Shown: piece after piece, positions 25,472 to 35,506 of the stretch
Layout of the letters: every line of letters begins with the position of its first letter
Numbering within the stretch: position 1 is the stretch's first letter
Assembly: GCF_030815975.1 (NCBI RefSeq)
Contig: NZ_JAUSXL010000002.1
Span: forward strand, 1,984,001 to 2,048,000
Length of the DNA stretch: 64,000 bases
DNA from: Variovorax paradoxus
GTDB lineage: Bacteria; Pseudomonadota; Gammaproteobacteria; Burkholderiales; Burkholderiaceae_C
Reading direction: 5' to 3'
The notes under the pieces: generated by a model
The model's input: the letters and a program-made list of their open reading frames with translations, nothing else
Database searches by the model: none
What the model was told of the DNA's origin: nothing
Translations under genes and position numbers: made by a program

Positions 25472-26512
25472 TTACCTGAGGCCCACCACCGGTGCGACGA
25501 CCTGCTTCCAGGTGGCCGAGCACTTGTCGTAGGACTTGTCGCAAACCTCGGCCCACAGCGGCAGCGAGACCGCGCCGACCGCGTCGCGCACCAGCTTCTG
25601 GTCGGCCGGCTTCACCGGCACTTCCTTCATGGCGTAGCGCTTGCCGAGCTTGCACGGCTCGCGCCCCACGTTGCAGCGCGAGGCGTCGTCCCACAGCTCG
25701 CGCGAATAGGCCCAGGTGTCGGTCTCCAGCTTCTGGAAGGCGGCCGCCATCCTGGCTTGCTGCTCGGGCGGCAGCGCGTTCCACTTCTTCAGGTTGATGG
25801 CGTAGGCGACGAAGTGCATCTGGAAGCCGATCGGCATGACGTGCGTGGTCACGTCGGGCCAGCCGGCCGAGTTGGCGGAGCTCGGCCCGGTGATTGCGCA
25901 GTCGACCACGCCGCGCTCCAGCGCCTGCTGCGTCTCGGTGAAGGCCAGCGCCACCGGAATGCCGTCGAGCCGCTCGATGAAGCGCGCGAGCGACTGGTCG
26001 CTCACGCGCACCTTCTTGCCCTTGAGGTCGGCAAGGCCCGCAATCGGGGTCTTGCAGAACATGATCTGCGGGCCGAACGGATAGGTGCCCAGCAGCTTGG
26101 CGCCGTGGCGTTCCTGCAGCCGCGTGTCGAGCGGCGCGCGGTAGGCATCGACCACCTTGCGCGCGGTGTCGTAGTCGGTCGAGAGGCCGACGATGTCGGG
26201 GCCGAGCAGGAACGGGTCGTCGCGCGAGACCTGCGCCAGCCGCAGCGCCACGATGTCGAACAGCCCCGACTTGACCACGCGCAGGCCGTCGGCGTCCTTC
26301 ATGCCGAGCACGTCGAGGGGCTTGTACTCGGCATCGATCGGAAGGCCGGTGTTCTTCGCGAAGTTCTCGAAGAAGGGCTGCTCCCTGTTCTGCTGGATGA
26401 GGCCGCCGGACACCAGGCTGCCCGCCACGCGCAGCCGCGTGTTCTGGGCCGGCGCGGGCAGCGCCAGGGCGAGGGCGGCCGCGGCAACGAGGGCGAGCTT
26501 GAGTTTCTTCAT
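25472..26512 (-). CDS. TRAP transporter substrate-binding protein (DctP type), paralogue 1
   Basis: A 346-residue periplasmic protein with a signal peptide (MKKLKLALVAAAALALALPAPAQ). The DctP-family core ends in the ligand-binding region DCAITGPSSANSAGWPDVTTH. It is closely similar to the binding protein at 28529-29605: both have FFENFA..TGLPID, PFGPQI.FCK, four further shared cysteines near the C-terminus (CN.G..PC and EVCDKS...C) and end PV.GL(K/R). One permease pair lies between the two copies. The cysteines could form disulfides in the periplasm. The ligand is unknown; TRAP substrates are usually carboxylates. Confidence 0.9.
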   Translation of the reverse strand: MKKLKLALVAAAALALALPAPAQNTRLRVAGSLVSGGLIQQNREQPFFENFAKNTGLPIDAEYKPLDVLGMKDADGLRVVKSGLFDIVALRLAQVSRDDPFLLGPDIVGLSTDYDTARKVVDAYRAPLDTRLQERHGAKLLGTYPFGPQIMFCKTPIAGLADLKGKKVRVSDQSLARFIERLDGIPVALAFTETQQALERGVVDCAITGPSSANSAGWPDVTTHVMPIGFQMHFVAYAINLKKWNALPPEQQARMAAAFQKLETDTWAYSRELWDDASRCNVGREPCKLGKRYAMKEVPVKPADQKLVRDAVGAVSLPLWAEVCDKSYDKCSATWKQVVAPVVGLR

Positions 26513-26555
26513 GGCTTCTGCTGGTGGAAGGAGGAGGGATCGCAGACGAAGGGGC

Positions 26556-27848
26556 TCACATGTGGCCCGGCAGCCAGGTCACCAGCTGCGGCACGGCCAG
26601 CAGCAGCAGGGTGAACAGGATCATGATCAGCGCATAGGGCAGCGCGCCGTAGATCGCATCTTCGATGCCGCCGTTGTCGGGCCGGATGCCGTGCACCACG
26701 AACAGGTTCATGCCCACCGGCGGCGTGATGAGCCCGAGCTCGCACATCAGCACGATGAAGATGCCGAACCAGATCGGGTCGACGCCCAGCGCGGTCGCGA
26801 TCGGATAGGTGATGGGAATGGTGGCCACCTGCATCGACAGCACGTCCATGAACATGCCGAGCACCAGGTAGAACACCATCAGCGCCAGGATCAGCCCCGT
26901 GGCCGACAGGCCCAGGCCCGAGACCCACTTGGTCATGGCCTCGGCCACGCCGGTGAGGCTCACCGTCAGGTTCAGCACGAAGGCCGCCACCACGATCAGC
27001 AGGATCATGCCGCTCACGCGCGCGGTCGAGACGAAGCAGTTGCGCATCAGCTCCCAGCTCAGCTTGCCCGAGTGCAGCACGAAGCCCAGCGCCGCAATCA
27101 CGCCCAGCGCGGCGCTTTCGGCCGCGGTGGCAATGCCGAAGTAGAGACTGCCCATGACGATGCCGAACACCACCGCCGGCGGCACCAGGTGCACCAGCGC
27201 GCGGATGCGCTGGTCCAGCGGCACCTTGGGCTCGCGCATCGCGTTGCCGCTCGCCAGGCTGGAGCCCGCGATCCAGAGCATGAAGAAGCCGGTCAAAAGC
27301 AGGCCCGGGATGATGCCGGCGATGAACAGCTTGCCGATCGAGTTGTTGGTGAGGGAGCCGTACACGATCATGTTCACGCTCGGCGGAATCAGGATGCCCA
27401 GCGTGCCGCCGGCGGCCAGGCTGCCGAGCGAGGCGCGCATCGAGTAGCCGCGCCGGTGCAGCGAAGGCAGCGCCACCGTGCCCACCGTGGCGGCGGTGGC
27501 CACCGATGAACCCGAGGTGGCCGCGAACAGCGCGCAGCTGCCGATGTTGGTATGCAGCAGCCCGCCCGGAAGCCGCCCGAGCCAGGCCGACAGCGCGATG
27601 TACATGCGGTCGGCAATGCCCGAGCGCAGCAGCAGTTCGCCCAGCAGCACGAACAGCGGCACCGAGGTCAGCAGGTTCTCGTTCTGCACGCCCCAGATCA
27701 CGGGCGCGATCGAGTCCATGAAGGGTGTGCCGTAGGCCGCGATGCCGCCGACGATGCCCACCAGCGCCATCGACACGGCAATCGGCATGCCGACCAGCAT
27801 CATGCCGAGCATCGCGAAGAACGCGAGTCCTATGACGAGCAGGTTCAT
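26556..27848 (-). CDS. TRAP transporter large permease (DctM type)
   Basis: A 430-residue membrane protein with about twelve spans. It begins MNLLVIGLAFFAMLGMMLVGMPIAV and has the DctM features TSGSSVATAATVGTVALP and LAAGGTLGILIPPSVNMIVYG. It drives sodium-coupled import with the small subunit and one or both binding proteins. I start it at ATG 27848, which overlaps the DctQ stop as ATGA. The long upstream frame shadows dctQ. Confidence 0.93.
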   Translation of the reverse strand: MNLLVIGLAFFAMLGMMLVGMPIAVSMALVGIVGGIAAYGTPFMDSIAPVIWGVQNENLLTSVPLFVLLGELLLRSGIADRMYIALSAWLGRLPGGLLHTNIGSCALFAATSGSSVATAATVGTVALPSLHRRGYSMRASLGSLAAGGTLGILIPPSVNMIVYGSLTNNSIGKLFIAGIIPGLLLTGFFMLWIAGSSLASGNAMREPKVPLDQRIRALVHLVPPAVVFGIVMGSLYFGIATAAESAALGVIAALGFVLHSGKLSWELMRNCFVSTARVSGMILLIVVAAFVLNLTVSLTGVAEAMTKWVSGLGLSATGLILALMVFYLVLGMFMDVLSMQVATIPITYPIATALGVDPIWFGIFIVLMCELGLITPPVGMNLFVVHGIRPDNGGIEDAIYGALPYALIMILFTLLLLAVPQLVTWLPGHM

Positions 27849-28423
27849 GGCTTGTCTCCTTCGCCGGGCAGCGCGGCCTGGCGCACCGCGAGGTCGTCGA
27901 GTTCTTCCTTCAGCTCTTCCTTGGCGCTCTTGGGGTGGAAGTCGGTGTTCAGCGCCGCGATGTTGCCGCTGAGAAGCAGCCTGGTGGCGCGCAGCGCGAG
28001 CCCGCAGGCCACCAGCGCGAAGATCACCAGCCCCGCATACCAGACGCCCTGCGGAATGATCAGCGGCGTGGCCCACGGCGTCTGCGCGGTGCTGCGGTAG
28101 GCCATGGTGTCGCCGATCACCTTGAATGCCACCCAGCCGATGAACACCGCGAGCGCGGCCAGCGACACCGCCGAGATCCAGTTCAGCAGCGCCTGCACGC
28201 GGGCCGGAAACTTCTCGTGGAACACGTCGACGCGGATATGGTTGCGGCCCATGAGCGCCAGGCTGAAGGCAATGGTCGAGCCCACCGCGAGTGCATAGCC
28301 GCCGAGCTCGTCCGCGCCCTGCAGCGAGATGTTGAACAGCTTGCGCGCGGCGGTCTCGACGGTCACGATCAGCGACAGGCCGAGGAAGATCGCGCCGAAG
28401 AGGGTGGCCAGCACCGTCTCCAC
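27845..28423 (-). CDS. TRAP transporter small permease (DctQ type); 5' end uncertain
   Basis: A membrane protein of about 192 residues with four spans. VETAARKLFN followed by LQGADELGGYALAVGSTIAFSLALMGRNHIRVDV is the DctQ signature. The only in-frame start is GTG 28423 without a good ribosome-binding site, inside an otherwise open region. The frame continues upstream without a stop as EEAQGAPAAPRRVDFKTR. An ATG at 28516 in the next frame reads MSERPPQPTRRVA and then stops. Shifting one base would join the two into a normal start, so a frameshift or a sequencing error is possible. An unusually long acidic tail (KEELKEELDD) ends the protein. Confidence 0.85.
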   Translation of the reverse strand: METVLATLFGAIFLGLSLIVTVETAARKLFNISLQGADELGGYALAVGSTIAFSLALMGRNHIRVDVFHEKFPARVQALLNWISAVSLAALAVFIGWVAFKVIGDTMAYRSTAQTPWATPLIIPQGVWYAGLVIFALVACGLALRATRLLLSGNIAALNTDFHPKSAKEELKEELDDLAVRQAALPGEGDKP

Positions 28424-28528
28424 GCGCGTCTTGAAGTCGACCCGCCGCGGCGCGGCCGGCGCGCCCTGCGCTTCTTCAGGCGACGCGGCGGGTGGGCTGC
28501 GGCGGCCGCTCGCTCATGGCCGCGCTGC

Positions 28529-29605
28529 TCACTTGAGCCCCAGCACCGGCGCCACGGTGGCCTGCCAGCCCTTGGAACAGCCCGGGTTCGACTTGTCGCA
28601 GACCTCGGCCCACACCGGCAGCGACACCTTGCCGACCGCGCTGCGCACCAGATCGAGGTCGGCCGGCGTGACCGGCACGTCGACCAGCTTGAACTTCTTG
28701 CCGGTGGTGCACGGATCCTTGCCGGCGTTGCAGTTGAGCGCGTCGCGGAACAGCTCCTCGGAGTACTTCCACACCTCTTCGGTCAGGCCGTCGAAGGCCG
28801 CCTTGAGCTTGGCCTGCTGGTCGGGCTTGAGCGCGTTCCACGACTTCATCGTCATGCCGTAGCCATTGAGCGCCATCTGGAAGCCGATGGCCAGCTGGTG
28901 GGTCGTGACTTCGGGCCAGCCGGCCGAGTTGGCCGAGCTCGGCCCGGTGATGGCGCAGTCGACCACGCCGAGCGACAGCGACTGGTGCGTGTCGGCGAAC
29001 GACACCGGCACCGGCGTGCCGCCCACCATCTCGATGAACTTGGCCAGGTTCTGGTCGTACACGCGCACCTTCATGCCCTTGATGTCGGCCAGCGAGGCAA
29101 TCGGCTTCTTGCAGAACAGGATCTGCGGGCCGAAGGGCCACACGCCGAGCAGCTTCAGGTTGAACTGCTGCTGCAGCCGCGCATCGACCGTGTCGAAATA
29201 GGCCTTGGCCACCTTGCGGCCGGTGGCGTAGTCAGGCGCGGCGCCGACCAGGTCGAGGCCGAGGATCGTCGGCTCGTCGCGCGAGTTCTGCGACACCCGC
29301 AGCGAGACGATGTCGAACAGGCCCGCCTTCATCACGCGCAGCTGCTCGGTGTCCTTGATGCCGAGCGTGTCGATGGGCTTGTAGTCCACATCGATCGGCA
29401 GGCCGGTGCGGGCGGCGAAGTTCTCGAAGAAGGGCTGCTCCTTGTTCTTCTGGATCAGCCCGGTGGCCAGCGGCTGGCCGATGGCCTTCAGCTTGATGCG
29501 GTCCTGCGCCTGGGCGATGGGAAGGGCGAGCAGCGTGGCCAGCGCGAGCACGAAGGCCGCGGCGAACGGTTTTGAAAAGGGCTTGGCAAGAGGGCGCATC
29601 GGCAT
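28529..29605 (-). CDS. TRAP transporter substrate-binding protein (DctP type), paralogue 2
   Basis: A 358-residue periplasmic binding protein with a signal peptide (hydrophobic FAAAFVLALATLLALPIAQAQ). It is a paralogue of the protein encoded at 25472-26512, with the same DCAITGPSSANSAGWP ligand region and the same conserved C-terminal cysteines. It is first in the operon and ATG 29605 follows AGGAGAAATC. The gene order SBP-dctQ-dctM-SBP suggests duplication followed by specialisation for two ligands, or one transport partner and one sensor. Confidence 0.9.
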   Translation of the reverse strand: MPMRPLAKPFSKPFAAAFVLALATLLALPIAQAQDRIKLKAIGQPLATGLIQKNKEQPFFENFAARTGLPIDVDYKPIDTLGIKDTEQLRVMKAGLFDIVSLRVSQNSRDEPTILGLDLVGAAPDYATGRKVAKAYFDTVDARLQQQFNLKLLGVWPFGPQILFCKKPIASLADIKGMKVRVYDQNLAKFIEMVGGTPVPVSFADTHQSLSLGVVDCAITGPSSANSAGWPEVTTHQLAIGFQMALNGYGMTMKSWNALKPDQQAKLKAAFDGLTEEVWKYSEELFRDALNCNAGKDPCTTGKKFKLVDVPVTPADLDLVRSAVGKVSLPVWAEVCDKSNPGCSKGWQATVAPVLGLK

Positions 29606-29780
29606 GATTTCTCCTGGGAGGGCAAAGGTGGGCGGATCGGCAAGGCGGCAATGGAGAAGGCCATTGAACCGCGCCGCAAGGCACGCGCGCGGAGTTTTCC
29701 GCGCACCGGGAACGGCGAAAAAAATCATTGCAGATCAAGCACTTGGCGCTGCGCGCCGGTGGAAGAAGCGGGGCCGGCGG

Positions 29781-30614
29781 CTACTTCAGGCGCCCGCCGT
29801 AGGCCGCGGTGATCTCGTCGGCGGCGCTGCGCACCGTGGCGCCCAGCTGCGCGAAGTCGGCTGCCTTGATGCGCTGCGTCGGGCCCACGAGCGAGATCGC
29901 GCCGAAGGGCTGGCCGTGCTCGTCGCGGATGGCGGCGGCAATGCAGCGCAGGCCCACGGCGTTCTGCTCGTCGTCCACCGCATAGCCCGCCCGGCGCACC
30001 TCGCCCAGGGTTTCGTGCAGCCGCGACGCGCGCGCAATGGTGTTGGGCGTGAGCTTGGGCAGGCCGTAGGTGCGCAGGTACTGCAGCACGTCGTCCTCGG
30101 CCATGGCGGCCAGGATGGCCTGCCCCATGGCCGTGCCGTGCAGCGGTGCGCGAAAGCCCGGCTTGCCGATGGCGCGCATCAGCTCGCGGCTTTCCACCTG
30201 CGTGACGAACACGATGTCGCCCAGGTCGGCAATGCCCAGGTTGATGCTTTCGCCCGAGCTGTCGCGCAGCCGCCGCATCACCGGCAGCGCCAGGTGCGCG
30301 ATGCGCCGCCGGCGCCCGAAGGCCGCGCCCACCGAGAAGCAGCGCACGCCCACATACCAGAGGCTGGTTTCGCGGTCGAACTGGACGAACTGGCGCTGCT
30401 CCAGCGTGGTGAGCAGGCGGTGCGCGGTGGACGACGACAGGCCGCTGCGCGCCGCGATGTCGACCAGGCGGTAGCCCTCGTCGTCGTCGGCCAGCAGTTC
30501 GAGCAGCTGCATCGCCCGCGTGAGCGACTGCACGGTGCCGTCGCCGTCGCGGTCGATGCGCGTGACCTTGCCGGCGGCCTTGGAGGAGGAGCGGGGGGAG
30601 CTGCTGTCCGTCAT
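29781..30614 (-). CDS. IclR-family transcriptional regulator
   Basis: A 277-residue regulator. Residues about 28-90 are the IclR winged helix (QSLTRAMQLLELLADDDEGYRLVDIAARSGLSSSTAHRLL-type). The effector domain runs to the C-terminus (YLRTYGLPKLTPNTIA, GLRCIAAAIRD). It lies upstream of and in line with the TRAP operon, and divergent from the decarboxylase/isomerase-family gene, so it probably controls both. A dyad in the 136-base divergent gap is the likely operator. Confidence 0.92.
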   Translation of the reverse strand: MTDSSSPRSSSKAAGKVTRIDRDGDGTVQSLTRAMQLLELLADDDEGYRLVDIAARSGLSSSTAHRLLTTLEQRQFVQFDRETSLWYVGVRCFSVGAAFGRRRRIAHLALPVMRRLRDSSGESINLGIADLGDIVFVTQVESRELMRAIGKPGFRAPLHGTAMGQAILAAMAEDDVLQYLRTYGLPKLTPNTIARASRLHETLGEVRRAGYAVDDEQNAVGLRCIAAAIRDEHGQPFGAISLVGPTQRIKAADFAQLGATVRSAADEITAAYGGRLK

Positions 30615-30667
30615 GACGAAATCCTTGCAAGTTGCACGCCACCCCGCGGCCGGCCGGGACGTTGAAT

Positions 30668-30691
30668 ATTGTCGACATGATCATTGACAAT
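30668..30691. promoter_or_regulatory. Dyad in the IclR/decarboxylase-like divergent gap
   Basis: ATTGTC-gacatgatcatt-GACAAT is a 6-base perfect dyad with a 12-base centre that is itself nearly palindromic (catgATCATt). It lies 54 bases from the IclR start and 60 from the divergent gene. It is the likely IclR operator. Confidence 0.55.
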
Positions 30692-30750
30692 CAAGAGGCC
30701 TGGAGGAACTGATTGCGCTGATGCCGGCCCTCCGCACACAAAGGAAGCCC

Positions 30751-31476
30751 ATGACGCGCCCCTTTCGCCTTGGCGTGCTCACGCCATCGTCCAACACCGC
30801 GCTGGAGCCGCTGACCAGCACCCTGGCCGCCTGCGTGCCGGGCTGCAGCGCCCATTTCTCGCGCTTCAGGGTGACGGAGATCTCGCTCTCGGCCGAGGGC
30901 CTGGGCCAGTTCGACGACAGCAAGATCCTTGCGGCCGCCGAACTGCTGGCCGATGCGCGGGTCGACGTGATCGCCTGGAGCGGCACCTCGTCGGGCTGGC
31001 TGGGCTTCGATGCCGATCGGCGCCTGGTCGAGCGCATCCGCGAGCGAACCGGCATCGCCGCCACCACCGCCGTGCTGGCGCTCAACGAACTGCTGGCGCT
31101 GCGCGGCGTGAAGCGGCTCGGGCTGGTGACGCCCTACACCGCCGACGTGCAGCAGCGCATCGTCGACAACTACCGCGCGCTCGGCATCGAGGTGGTGGCC
31201 GAGCGCCACCTGGGCATCCGCGTGAACCACGACTTCGCGCTGGTCGAGCCTGCGCAGCTGATGGCATCGATGCGCGAGGTGGCGGCCGGGCGGCCCGAGG
31301 CCATCACCACCTTCTGCACCAACCTGCACGCCGCGCCCCTGGCCGAGGCGTTCGAGGCCGAAACCGGGATTGCGCTGCTCGACACCGTGAGCACCACCGT
31401 CTGGGGCCAGCTGCGCGCCGTGGGGGCCGATCCGGCGCAGGTGCGCGGCTGGGGCGCGCTGTTCGGCTGGCGGTGA
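30751..31476 (+). CDS. Arylmalonate decarboxylase/maleate isomerase-family protein (single catalytic Cys)
   Basis: A 241-residue member of the Asp/Glu racemase superfamily. The N-terminus LGVLTPSSNTALEPL matches the maleate isomerase PSSNT motif. The second catalytic cysteine is present in TTFCTNLHAA. The first one is replaced: VDVIAWSGTSSGW has Gly where racemases and maleate isomerases have Cys, as in arylmalonate decarboxylase (MGTS motif). It may therefore decarboxylate a malonate-like compound instead of racemising or isomerising. I chose ATG 30751 over 30721 because AAAGGAAG precedes it. It diverges from the IclR gene that faces the TRAP/amidase operon. Confidence 0.82.
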   Translation: MTRPFRLGVLTPSSNTALEPLTSTLAACVPGCSAHFSRFRVTEISLSAEGLGQFDDSKILAAAELLADARVDVIAWSGTSSGWLGFDADRRLVERIRERTGIAATTAVLALNELLALRGVKRLGLVTPYTADVQQRIVDNYRALGIEVVAERHLGIRVNHDFALVEPAQLMASMREVAAGRPEAITTFCTNLHAAPLAEAFEAETGIALLDTVSTTVWGQLRAVGADPAQVRGWGALFGWR

Positions 31477-31505
31477 TGGGCCCGCTCAGGCCCCGGCTTG
31501 GGGGC

Positions 31506-31910
31506 CTACAGCCACTTGCCGCTGCCCGTCGGCATCTGGATGGTGGTCGCGGGGTCGCCGCTGTTCACCAGCGAGTCGATCGCGATGCTCAGCAGCGAGA
31601 TGAAGATGCTTGCGAAGAACGCGGTCCAGAAGCCCGAGAGCTTGAACCCGCGCACCAGCGCGGCCACCAGCATGATCATCAGCGCGTTGATCACCAGCAA
31701 AAAGAGGCCGAGCGTCAACAGCGTCAGCGGCAGCGTGAGCACGATCAGGAGCGGTTTGACGATGGCATTGGCCAGGCCCAGCAGCAGGGCCGAGATCACG
31801 AGTGCGGACGTGTTCTCGAACTTGATGCCGCGAAAGATCAGGCTGGCCACCCACAGCGACAGCGCGGTGATGGCCCAGTGCACGAGAAAGGGAGCGAGGT
31901 TGTTCAGCAT
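31506..31910 (-). CDS. Phage-holin-like (PF04020-type) four-span membrane protein
   Basis: A 134-residue integral membrane protein with four hydrophobic segments (WAITALSLWVASLIF, ALVISALLLGLANAIV, LLIVLTLPLTLLTLGLFLLVINALMI, FWTAFFASIFISLLSIAI). The second-third span pattern KPLLIVLTLPLTLLTLGLF is characteristic of the phage_holin_4_2 family, widespread in chromosomes and not evidence of a prophage. The function is unknown. Confidence 0.88.
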   Translation of the reverse strand: MLNNLAPFLVHWAITALSLWVASLIFRGIKFENTSALVISALLLGLANAIVKPLLIVLTLPLTLLTLGLFLLVINALMIMLVAALVRGFKLSGFWTAFFASIFISLLSIAIDSLVNSGDPATTIQMPTGSGKWL

Positions 31911-31935
31911 GCAGACCGATCATATCGGCACCGTC

Positions 31936-32856
31936 TTAGACGGCGCTGCGCCTTGCCTCGGCCAGCAGCCAGTCGCTGAAGAACTTCAACAGCGGCCGCT
32001 GGTCGGCGCGCTCGGGCGTCACGAGGTAGTAGTTGCGCTCGCCCGACAGCGGCCGCGCGCAGGCCACCACCAGTTCGCCGCGCGCGAGTTCGTCGGCCAC
32101 CAGCATCGTGGGCATCAGCGCCACGCCCAGGCCGTTCGATGCAGCCGCGGCCAGGATGGAGAACAGCTCGTAGCGCGGCCCGCCGCGCGCATTGGGCGCA
32201 TCGACCTGCTGTGCGTCGAACCATTGGCGCCAGCCGTCGGGCCGCGTGCTCTGCTGCAGCAGCGGCATCTGCGCGATGGCCGCCGGCGACACCGGCTTGC
32301 CCTTGCGTCCGTTCGACTGCAGCAGCGACGGGCTGCACACCGGCACCACGTCCTCGTGCATCAGCATGAGCGCGTGCGTGCCGGCCCAGTTCTCGACCTG
32401 CGCGGGCGTGCCGGCATACAGCGCCGCATCGAACTCCGCATCGGCAAACAGAAAGGGCCGCGTGCGCGTCTCGATGTGCACCACCACGTCGGGCTGCAGC
32501 GCCGCGAAGCCCTTCAGCCGCGGCATCAGCCAGCGCGTGGCAAAGGTGGGCACCGCCGCCAGCGAGAGCGAGCCGCCTTCGCCCTGGTGCGCCATGGCGT
32601 CGAGCGTGTCGCGCTCCATGGCTTCGAGCCGCTTGGTGATCTGGCGCGCATAGGCCGCGCCGCTCGCGGTGAGCGCCACGCCATGGCGCGTGCGGCGGAA
32701 CAGCGCCACGCCCAGGAAGGCTTCGAGCGTGCCGATCTGGCGCGACACCGCGCTCTGCGTGAGCGCGAGTTCCTGCGCGGCGCGCGTGTAGCTCTCGTGG
32801 CGCGCGGCGGCGTCGAAGCACACGAGGGTCTGCAGGGGCGGGATCTTGCGGCGCAT
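31936..32856 (-). CDS. LysR-family regulator (GcvA-like), probably controlling gcdH
   Basis: A 306-residue LysR protein. The N-terminal helix-turn-helix is LQTLVCFDAAARHESYTRAAQELALTQSAVSRQIGTLE-type. The effector domain starts near residue 95. It diverges from the glutaryl-CoA dehydrogenase gene with 186 bases between them, the arrangement usual for a pathway-specific LysR regulator (GcdR-like). The ATG at 32856 gives MRRKIPPLQTL, typical for the GcvA subgroup. Confidence 0.9.
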   Translation of the reverse strand: MRRKIPPLQTLVCFDAAARHESYTRAAQELALTQSAVSRQIGTLEAFLGVALFRRTRHGVALTASGAAYARQITKRLEAMERDTLDAMAHQGEGGSLSLAAVPTFATRWLMPRLKGFAALQPDVVVHIETRTRPFLFADAEFDAALYAGTPAQVENWAGTHALMLMHEDVVPVCSPSLLQSNGRKGKPVSPAAIAQMPLLQQSTRPDGWRQWFDAQQVDAPNARGGPRYELFSILAAAASNGLGVALMPTMLVADELARGELVVACARPLSGERNYYLVTPERADQRPLLKFFSDWLLAEARRSAV

Positions 32857-32924
32857 GTATGCCGGTAGTGTATGACTGGGAGGACGCCGTCGCCAATGGA
32901 AACCTCTCGCCGCATGGGTTCAAG

Positions 32925-32943
32925 ATGTGCGCAGGGCGCATAT
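32925..32943. promoter_or_regulatory. Imperfect palindrome upstream of gcdH
   Basis: ATGTGCGC-AGG-GCGCATAT lies in the LysR/gcdH gap, 68 bases upstream of the LysR start and 99 upstream of gcdH. It is a candidate LysR binding site. Confidence 0.4.
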
Positions 32944-33042
32944 CTGGGTGAGGATTCATCGTTTGCGCCCGGCCCTCTGCATGGCTAGGATCGACCCATT
33001 CCCCTCCCTCTTTTCCCTTTCCCCTCTTCCGGAGACAAGCAC

Positions 33043-34242
<1,200 letters not shown>

Positions 34243-34247
34243 AACGC

Positions 34248-35483
34248 ATGACCAAGCCCGCAGCACTCGATGGCATCAAGGTCCTCGATCTGTCCCGCGT
34301 GCTCGCGGGCCCGTGGTGCACGCAGATCCTCGCGGACCTGGGCGCGGACGTCATCAAGATCGAGCGCCCCGGTGTCGGCGACGACACGCGCACCTGGGGG
34401 CCGCCGTTCATCAAGGACGCGAACGGCAACGACTCCGACCAGGCCAGCTACTTCACCGCCTGCAACCGCAACAAGCGCTCGGTCACCGTCGACATGGCCG
34501 CGCCCGACGGGCAGGCGCTGCTCAAGCAGATGGCGGCGCAGGCCGACATCGTGGTGGAGAACTTCAAGACCGGCGGCCTGAAGCAGTACGGTCTCGATCA
34601 AGAGACCCTGCGCGCGGCCAACCCGCGCCTCGTCTACTGCAGCGTGACCGGCTTCGGCCACGACGGCCCGTATGCCGAGCGCGCGGGCTACGACCTGATG
34701 ATCCAGGCCATGACCGGCATGATGAGCATCACCGGCCGCCCCGACGACGTGCCCGGCGGCGGCCCGCTGCGCGTGGGCGTGGCGCTCACCGACCTGTTCA
34801 CCGGCGTCTATGCGAGCACCGCCATCCTCGCCGCGCTGCAGGTGCGCGACCGCACCGGCGAAGGCCAGCACATCGACATGGCGCTGCTCGACGTGGGCAT
34901 GGCGATCCTCGCCAACCAGGCGAGCGCCTTCCTCAACACCGGGCATGCGCCGCAGCGCCAGGGCAACACGCACCCGAGCCTCGCGCCCTACCAGGACTTT
35001 CCGACGCTCGATGGTTCGATGCTGCTGGCCATCGGCAACAACGGCCAGTTCGCGCGCTTCTGTGAAGCGGCCGGCCACGCGGAATGGTCCGCCGATGCGC
35101 GCTTTGCCAGCAACACGCTGCGCGTGAAGCACCGCGGCGTGCTCATTCCGATGATGGAAGAGCTCACGCGCACCCGCAGCACGGCCGACTGGGTCGCGCT
35201 GCTCGAAGACAAGGCCGTGCCCTGCGGCCCGATCAACGACATCGCGCAGGCCTTCGACGATGCGCAGGTCAAGTCGCGCGGCCTCGCGGTCACGCTGCCG
35301 CGCGATGCGGGGGACGGCATCGCAAGCATCACCGGCGTCGCGAGCCCGCTGCGCCTCACCGCCACGCCGCCCGTGCTGCGCCATGCGCCGCCGGCGCTCG
35401 GGCAGCACACGCGCGAGGTGCTGGCGGAGTTCGGCATCGATGGCGCGCGCTTCGACGCGCTGCGCGCGGCCGGCGTGGTCTGA
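34248..35483 (+). CDS. CaiB/BaiF-type CoA-transferase, probably glutarate CoA-transferase
   Basis: A 411-residue class III CoA-transferase. The N-terminus GIKVLDLSRVLAGPWCTQ and the catalytic Asp in GEGQHIDMALLDVGMA define the family. Next to gcdH it most likely moves CoA from succinyl-CoA to glutarate, as in the human C7orf10 (SUGCT) pair. ATG 34248 lies five bases after gcdH, so the two are cotranscribed. Confidence 0.88.
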   Translation: MTKPAALDGIKVLDLSRVLAGPWCTQILADLGADVIKIERPGVGDDTRTWGPPFIKDANGNDSDQASYFTACNRNKRSVTVDMAAPDGQALLKQMAAQADIVVENFKTGGLKQYGLDQETLRAANPRLVYCSVTGFGHDGPYAERAGYDLMIQAMTGMMSITGRPDDVPGGGPLRVGVALTDLFTGVYASTAILAALQVRDRTGEGQHIDMALLDVGMAILANQASAFLNTGHAPQRQGNTHPSLAPYQDFPTLDGSMLLAIGNNGQFARFCEAAGHAEWSADARFASNTLRVKHRGVLIPMMEELTRTRSTADWVALLEDKAVPCGPINDIAQAFDDAQVKSRGLAVTLPRDAGDGIASITGVASPLRLTATPPVLRHAPPALGQHTREVLAEFGIDGARFDALRAAGVV

Positions 35484-35506
35484 AGAGAGAGAAAAGGACG
35501 GCGGCC

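Noticed and set aside
31506-31910. Prophage remnant (holin)
   Set aside because: PF04020-type proteins are ordinary chromosomal membrane proteins, and no other phage gene is present.
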